Origin: Candidatus Jordarchaeales archaeon
GTDB taxonomy: Archaea; Asgardarchaeota; Jordiarchaeia; Jordiarchaeales; Freyrarchaeaceae
Assembly (NCBI GenBank): GCA_038889235.1
Contig: JAWAHN010000001.1
Coordinates: 1,027,636-1,090,802, forward strand
Direction: 5' to 3'
Length of the DNA stretch: 63,167 nucleotides
Below, one piece after another: positions 60,779 through 63,167 of this stretch. Within the stretch, counting starts at the first letter, position 1, and each line of letters opens with the position of its first letter. A program made the translations under genes and the position numbers. The notes beneath the pieces are model-generated. The model did not search any database, had not been told where the DNA came from, and saw only the letters and a program-made list of their open reading frames with translations.

Positions 60779-61623
60779 CCTTCTTTTACACCAATAAACC
60801 TCCATAACGGGGTAAACCATTTTAGGAAGAAGTGTTTTGCGTAAACTTCCACCAGTCCTGGAAAGTACTTAGCTAGGATCCTTCTCACCTTGGAGGAAAG
60901 TTTTCTGCCCTGCGGCTCGTAGAACGCTTTAAGCTTCATGCTTAACTCAACGGAGTAGAGTTTTATTCCAAGCTTCCTGAAGCGCTCCACGAGCCCGGTG
61001 AACGTCGGCTGGTAGGGGACGTTGTCGTGCACCGCTCTTCTAGCCGCTCTAACGTACGCGTCAGCCAGCTTCTTTGGCATGAGTGATTGAAGGGGGAGGC
61101 CGTAGTGTCCGTCTCTGGCGACAATTAAGGGTGCAATCCTATTAGGGCAAGTTACGTAAAGGATCCCGCCGCGTTTAAGGGTTCTACTTATTTCTTCAGA
61201 GCATTTCCCAGCCTCCTTCACGTGTTCTATCACGTCATTGCATATTACTAGGTCGAACACTTCGTCTCTAAAGGGCATACTAGTCCCACTTGCCAGTATG
61301 GTGTCCACCTCTACACCGTTATCCTTCGCCCAGGAACGCGCAATTCTGGGATAGTGTTTCTCCACGTCTAAGCCGACCACCCTAGCGCCCTTAAGGGAGA
61401 ACGCTATCGAAATACCTCCTGAGCCGAGGCCCAAATCGAGTGCCAGCCTACCCTTAACGCGAATGCCTGCATAGCTAAGCAGCCCTATTATCTCGTTCCC
61501 CCTCTCCACTCCCCTGAAAGTATATTCGGTGTACGGCCGGTAGAGGAAGTGCTCCTTAGGGAGGAAGGGCGTCACAAATTCTTCCCATAATTTCATGGTT
61601 TCCTCGCTAACTTTGATCTTCAT
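60757..61623 (-). CDS. Class I SAM-dependent methyltransferase
   Basis: About 288 residues. SAM-binding motif GRLALDLGLGSGGISIAFSLKGARVVGLD, motif II with DLVICNDVIEHVKEAGKCSEEISRTLKRGGILYVTCPN. Substrate unknown; the YTEYTFRGVERGNEIIGLLSYAG N-terminus resembles sugar or ubiquinone-type methyltransferases. ATG at 61623 follows AAGGGGGTC; the longer frame runs into the HypE-like gene. The last seven codons overlap the 3' end of tRNA-Ala on the other strand. Confidence 0.85.
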   Translation of the reverse strand: MKIKVSEETMKLWEEFVTPFLPKEHFLYRPYTEYTFRGVERGNEIIGLLSYAGIRVKGRLALDLGLGSGGISIAFSLKGARVVGLDVEKHYPRIARSWAKDNGVEVDTILASGTSMPFRDEVFDLVICNDVIEHVKEAGKCSEEISRTLKRGGILYVTCPNRIAPLIVARDGHYGLPLQSLMPKKLADAYVRAARRAVHDNVPYQPTFTGLVERFRKLGIKLYSVELSMKLKAFYEPQGRKLSSKVRRILAKYFPGLVEVYAKHFFLKWFTPLWRFIGVKEGGGPRGI

Positions 61624-61675
61624 AGCGACCCCCTTTAAGAAGCGTGCTCCTTCAACAATAAAAAATCTCCGTCCA

Positions 61676-62710
61676 CTAAGCGCTACCTCGAGTGCTACCG
61701 CGTGCAACTGGATTCCTGAGCGCCATCCACAGCTCCTCTATAATCTCTTCTCCGACATCAACGCTTCCCCCCTCCCTGATAATCACCCTACCCCTCTCGG
61801 TAACTTCCCCTATTACACTCCATCGGACACCCAGCCCATCGAGCACCTTAGCCGCCTTCTCAACATCCTCCCTTGCAACCGTTGCCAATAAGACCCCGCT
61901 TGAGATAAGCCTGAGAGGGTTAACCGAAAGCACCTCACATATCCTTCTTGTCTCGTCAGCAACAGGGATCTTCCTTTCGTCAACCCGGAACCCTGATCTC
62001 GAAGCAATTGAAAGCTCGATTAAGCCTCCTATAACTCCCCCTTCTGTCGGGTCATGCATGGCTGTCACATTACACCCCTTGCAGAGGGCGAGGGCCTCAC
62101 GTACCACGCTCAATTCCTTTGAAAACACCTTAGCCCTCTCAAGTAAATCCACACCCAGAACCTCGCGTAGCTCATCATACCTTTCCCGCGCAAGGATGGA
62201 AGCCCCCTCAAGCCCTGCATGCTTGGTAACGATGATCACGTCACCAGGCTTAGCGCCACCCGTAGTCACAACTTTACCCCTTTCAGCCTCACCAACCATC
62301 GTACCGCAGACTATCGGTTGCTCCAGGTAAGGGGTAACCTCAGTGTGTCCGCCAACTATAGAGACCCCAAGTTCCCTAGCCGCAACATCAGCCCCTTGCA
62401 TAATCTCCTCAAGCAGCTCCTCATCAGCCCCCCTTGGGAGAAGTACGGTTAAAGTTAGAAAGAGCGGCGTAGCCCCCCTGACGGCGATGTCGTTAGCGTT
62501 AACATGAACAGCGTACCATCCGACATCCATACTGGCCCCCGTTATAGGGTCAGAAGATATAACCATAACTCTGTCGCCCGCATCAATAACGGCCGCATCC
62601 TCTCCAACAGCGGGTCCAAGAACCACACGCTTGCTCTCAGCTCCACGATACCTGAAAACAACTCTCTCCAAGACATCAATTGGAACCTTACCGATGGGAA
62701 GAACATTCAA
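61676..62710 (-). CDS. HypE-like AIR-synthase-family protein, no C-terminal Cys
   Basis: 344 residues of the PurM/HypE/ThiL/SelD superfamily: GPAVGEDAAVIDAGDRVMVISSDPITG, DVGWYAVHVNANDIAVRGATPLFLTLTVLLP, GVSIVGGHTEVTPYLEQPIVCGTMVGEA, AMHDPTEGGVIGGLIELSIASRSGF. It is near HypE, but true HypE ends in a PRIC cysteine that receives a carbamoyl group. This protein ends RGSTRGSA with no Cys, so it is probably not a hydrogenase maturation factor. ATP-dependent chemistry is likely, substrate unknown. ATG at 62710. Confidence 0.85.
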   Translation of the reverse strand: MNVLPIGKVPIDVLERVVFRYRGAESKRVVLGPAVGEDAAVIDAGDRVMVISSDPITGASMDVGWYAVHVNANDIAVRGATPLFLTLTVLLPRGADEELLEEIMQGADVAARELGVSIVGGHTEVTPYLEQPIVCGTMVGEAERGKVVTTGGAKPGDVIIVTKHAGLEGASILARERYDELREVLGVDLLERAKVFSKELSVVREALALCKGCNVTAMHDPTEGGVIGGLIELSIASRSGFRVDERKIPVADETRRICEVLSVNPLRLISSGVLLATVAREDVEKAAKVLDGLGVRWSVIGEVTERGRVIIREGGSVDVGEEIIEELWMALRNPVARGSTRGSA

Positions 62711-62786
62711 CCCTAAAACCCTCCGGCTGCAAAAATAGTCTCGTATCGAAAGCTTTTAAAACTAAACATATAAACTTAAATACTGA

Positions 62787-62900
62787 GCGACCGTGGTCTA
62801 GCCAACTCTGGCTCTAGAATGGTCTAGGACCCAGGCCCCCCAAGCCTGTGACCCGGGAGGCACATGAAGCCCGGGAATTCAAATCCCGGCGGTCGCACCA
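62787..62900 (+). tRNA. tRNA-Gly(CCC) with two non-canonical introns
   Basis: Acceptor GCGACCG/CGGTCGC, discriminator A, encoded CCA. Anticodon arm CAGGC-CCCCCAA-GCCTG, with C instead of the near-universal U at position 33. Intron 1 (62804-62819, 16 nt) is in the D-loop, with central helix CTAG/CTAG and bulges CCA/AAT. Intron 2 (62858-62877, 20 nt) lies at the T-stem/T-loop border: outer TGA/TCA, central CCCG/CGGG, bulges GGA/AAT, inner GGC/GCC, a complete bulge-helix-bulge. Removal leaves 75 nt before CCA and T-arm CCGGG-TTCAAAT-CCCGG. TATA-like AACATATAAAC lies about 20 bases upstream. Confidence 0.88.
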
Positions 62901-63064
62901 CAAATTTTTCCCAACAATTTTTTCTCCACTGAATCCCTGTTTTTGCCATTTAGAGAAATCCTTATATTGTTAGATGTCTTTTAGTTCTCGGCACAAGTGT
63001 TTTCTTGAAAATTGAAGTGTAGTTAAGTAAACTTCACTGATAATTTGGTGTGATGGTGATTTGA

Positions 63065-63167
63065 TTGGATGCTGTCTGTGTGAGGACGCCTGCCCGCCTC
63101 CATTTTACCTTAATAGATTTGAACGGTTCTCTTGGTAGAGTGGATGGTGGGATAGGCGTTGCAATAG
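63065..63167 (+). CDS. Beta-RFAP synthase, N-terminal fragment
   Basis: 34 codons run to the window edge from TTG at 63065, with GGTGAT 5 bases upstream. The translation DAVCVRTPARLHFTLIDLNG followed by GRVDGGIGVAI matches the start of beta-ribofuranosylaminobenzene 5'-phosphate synthase, a GHMP-kinase-fold enzyme whose hallmark is RLHFGLIDLNG...GR.DGGIG. It makes the first dedicated intermediate of methanopterin-type cofactors from PRPP and p-aminobenzoate. Most of the gene is outside the window. Confidence 0.75.
   Translation, partial: MDAVCVRTPARLHFTLIDLNGSLGRVDGGIGVAI

Overview
The window is archaeal chromosome. The evidence is Shine-Dalgarno-led genes with many TTG and GTG starts, family B and D DNA polymerases, topoisomerase VI, a single-chain RNA polymerase B subunit with a separate A'' subunit, eukaryote-type ribosomal proteins (eL30, eL33), a Cdc48 ATPase, archaeal tRNA-splicing endonuclease and intron-bearing tRNAs. 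Genes for coenzyme F420 and probably tetrahydromethanopterin synthesis are present. A three-gene cluster at 5.4-7.7 kb reads as ESCRT-I Vps23, ESCRT-I Vps28 and ESCRT-II Vps22/EAP30. That combination points to an Asgard archaeon. The density of non-canonical tRNA introns hints at a thermophilic lineage, but I cannot place it further from sequence alone.

Layout. 0-5.3 kb: a partial GIFT-domain gene, family B DNA polymerase, a glycoside-hydrolase-like TIM barrel and a zinc-ribbon protein. 5.4-7.7 kb: the ESCRT cluster. 7.6-11.0 kb: a hexapeptide acyltransferase that looks split by a frameshift, and a TadC/secretion-ATPase pair. 11-15.5 kb: a DUF151 protein, rpoB and an Lrp-type regulator. 15.7-22.4 kb: tRNA-Lys, cdc48 and three TPR (alpha-SNAP-like) proteins with an ACT-like protein. 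22.5-31 kb: argG-argH, an eL33/GPN GTPase/PIN/cofE run, a PhoU-like protein, endA, map and small membrane proteins. 31-42.3 kb: two DUF1512 paralogues, tRNA-Tyr, two ABC systems, a SIS-domain isomerase, OsmC, an Fe-S/Zn protein and a sugar epimerase. 42.4-51 kb: PIN-ATPase, uS7, uS12, PAC2, tRNA-Arg, dUTPase, a PRT regulator, an inositol-phosphatase-family protein, NusA, eL30 and RpoA''. 51.4-63.2 kb: a DHPS-like protein, PolD large subunit, an HTH protein, tRNA-Val, an MFS carrier, topoisomerase VI A and B, tRNA-Ala, a methyltransferase, a HypE-like protein, tRNA-Gly and the start of a beta-RFAP synthase.

Functional themes. Information processing dominates: PolB, PolD, Topo VI, RpoB, RpoA'', NusA, eL30, eL33, uS7, uS12 and EndA. 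The ESCRT cluster and the Cdc48/TPR region are the parts most suggestive of eukaryote-like membrane or protein remodelling. CofE, the DHPS-like protein and beta-RFAP synthase fit C1 metabolism using F420 and methanopterin-type cofactors.

The most unusual directly visible signal is in the tRNAs. All six tRNA genes carry introns. I infer eleven introns in total, only two at the canonical 37/38 position. One tRNA-Arg has three. Several fold into bulge-helix-bulge motifs by eye. The splicing endonuclease gene lies in the same window.
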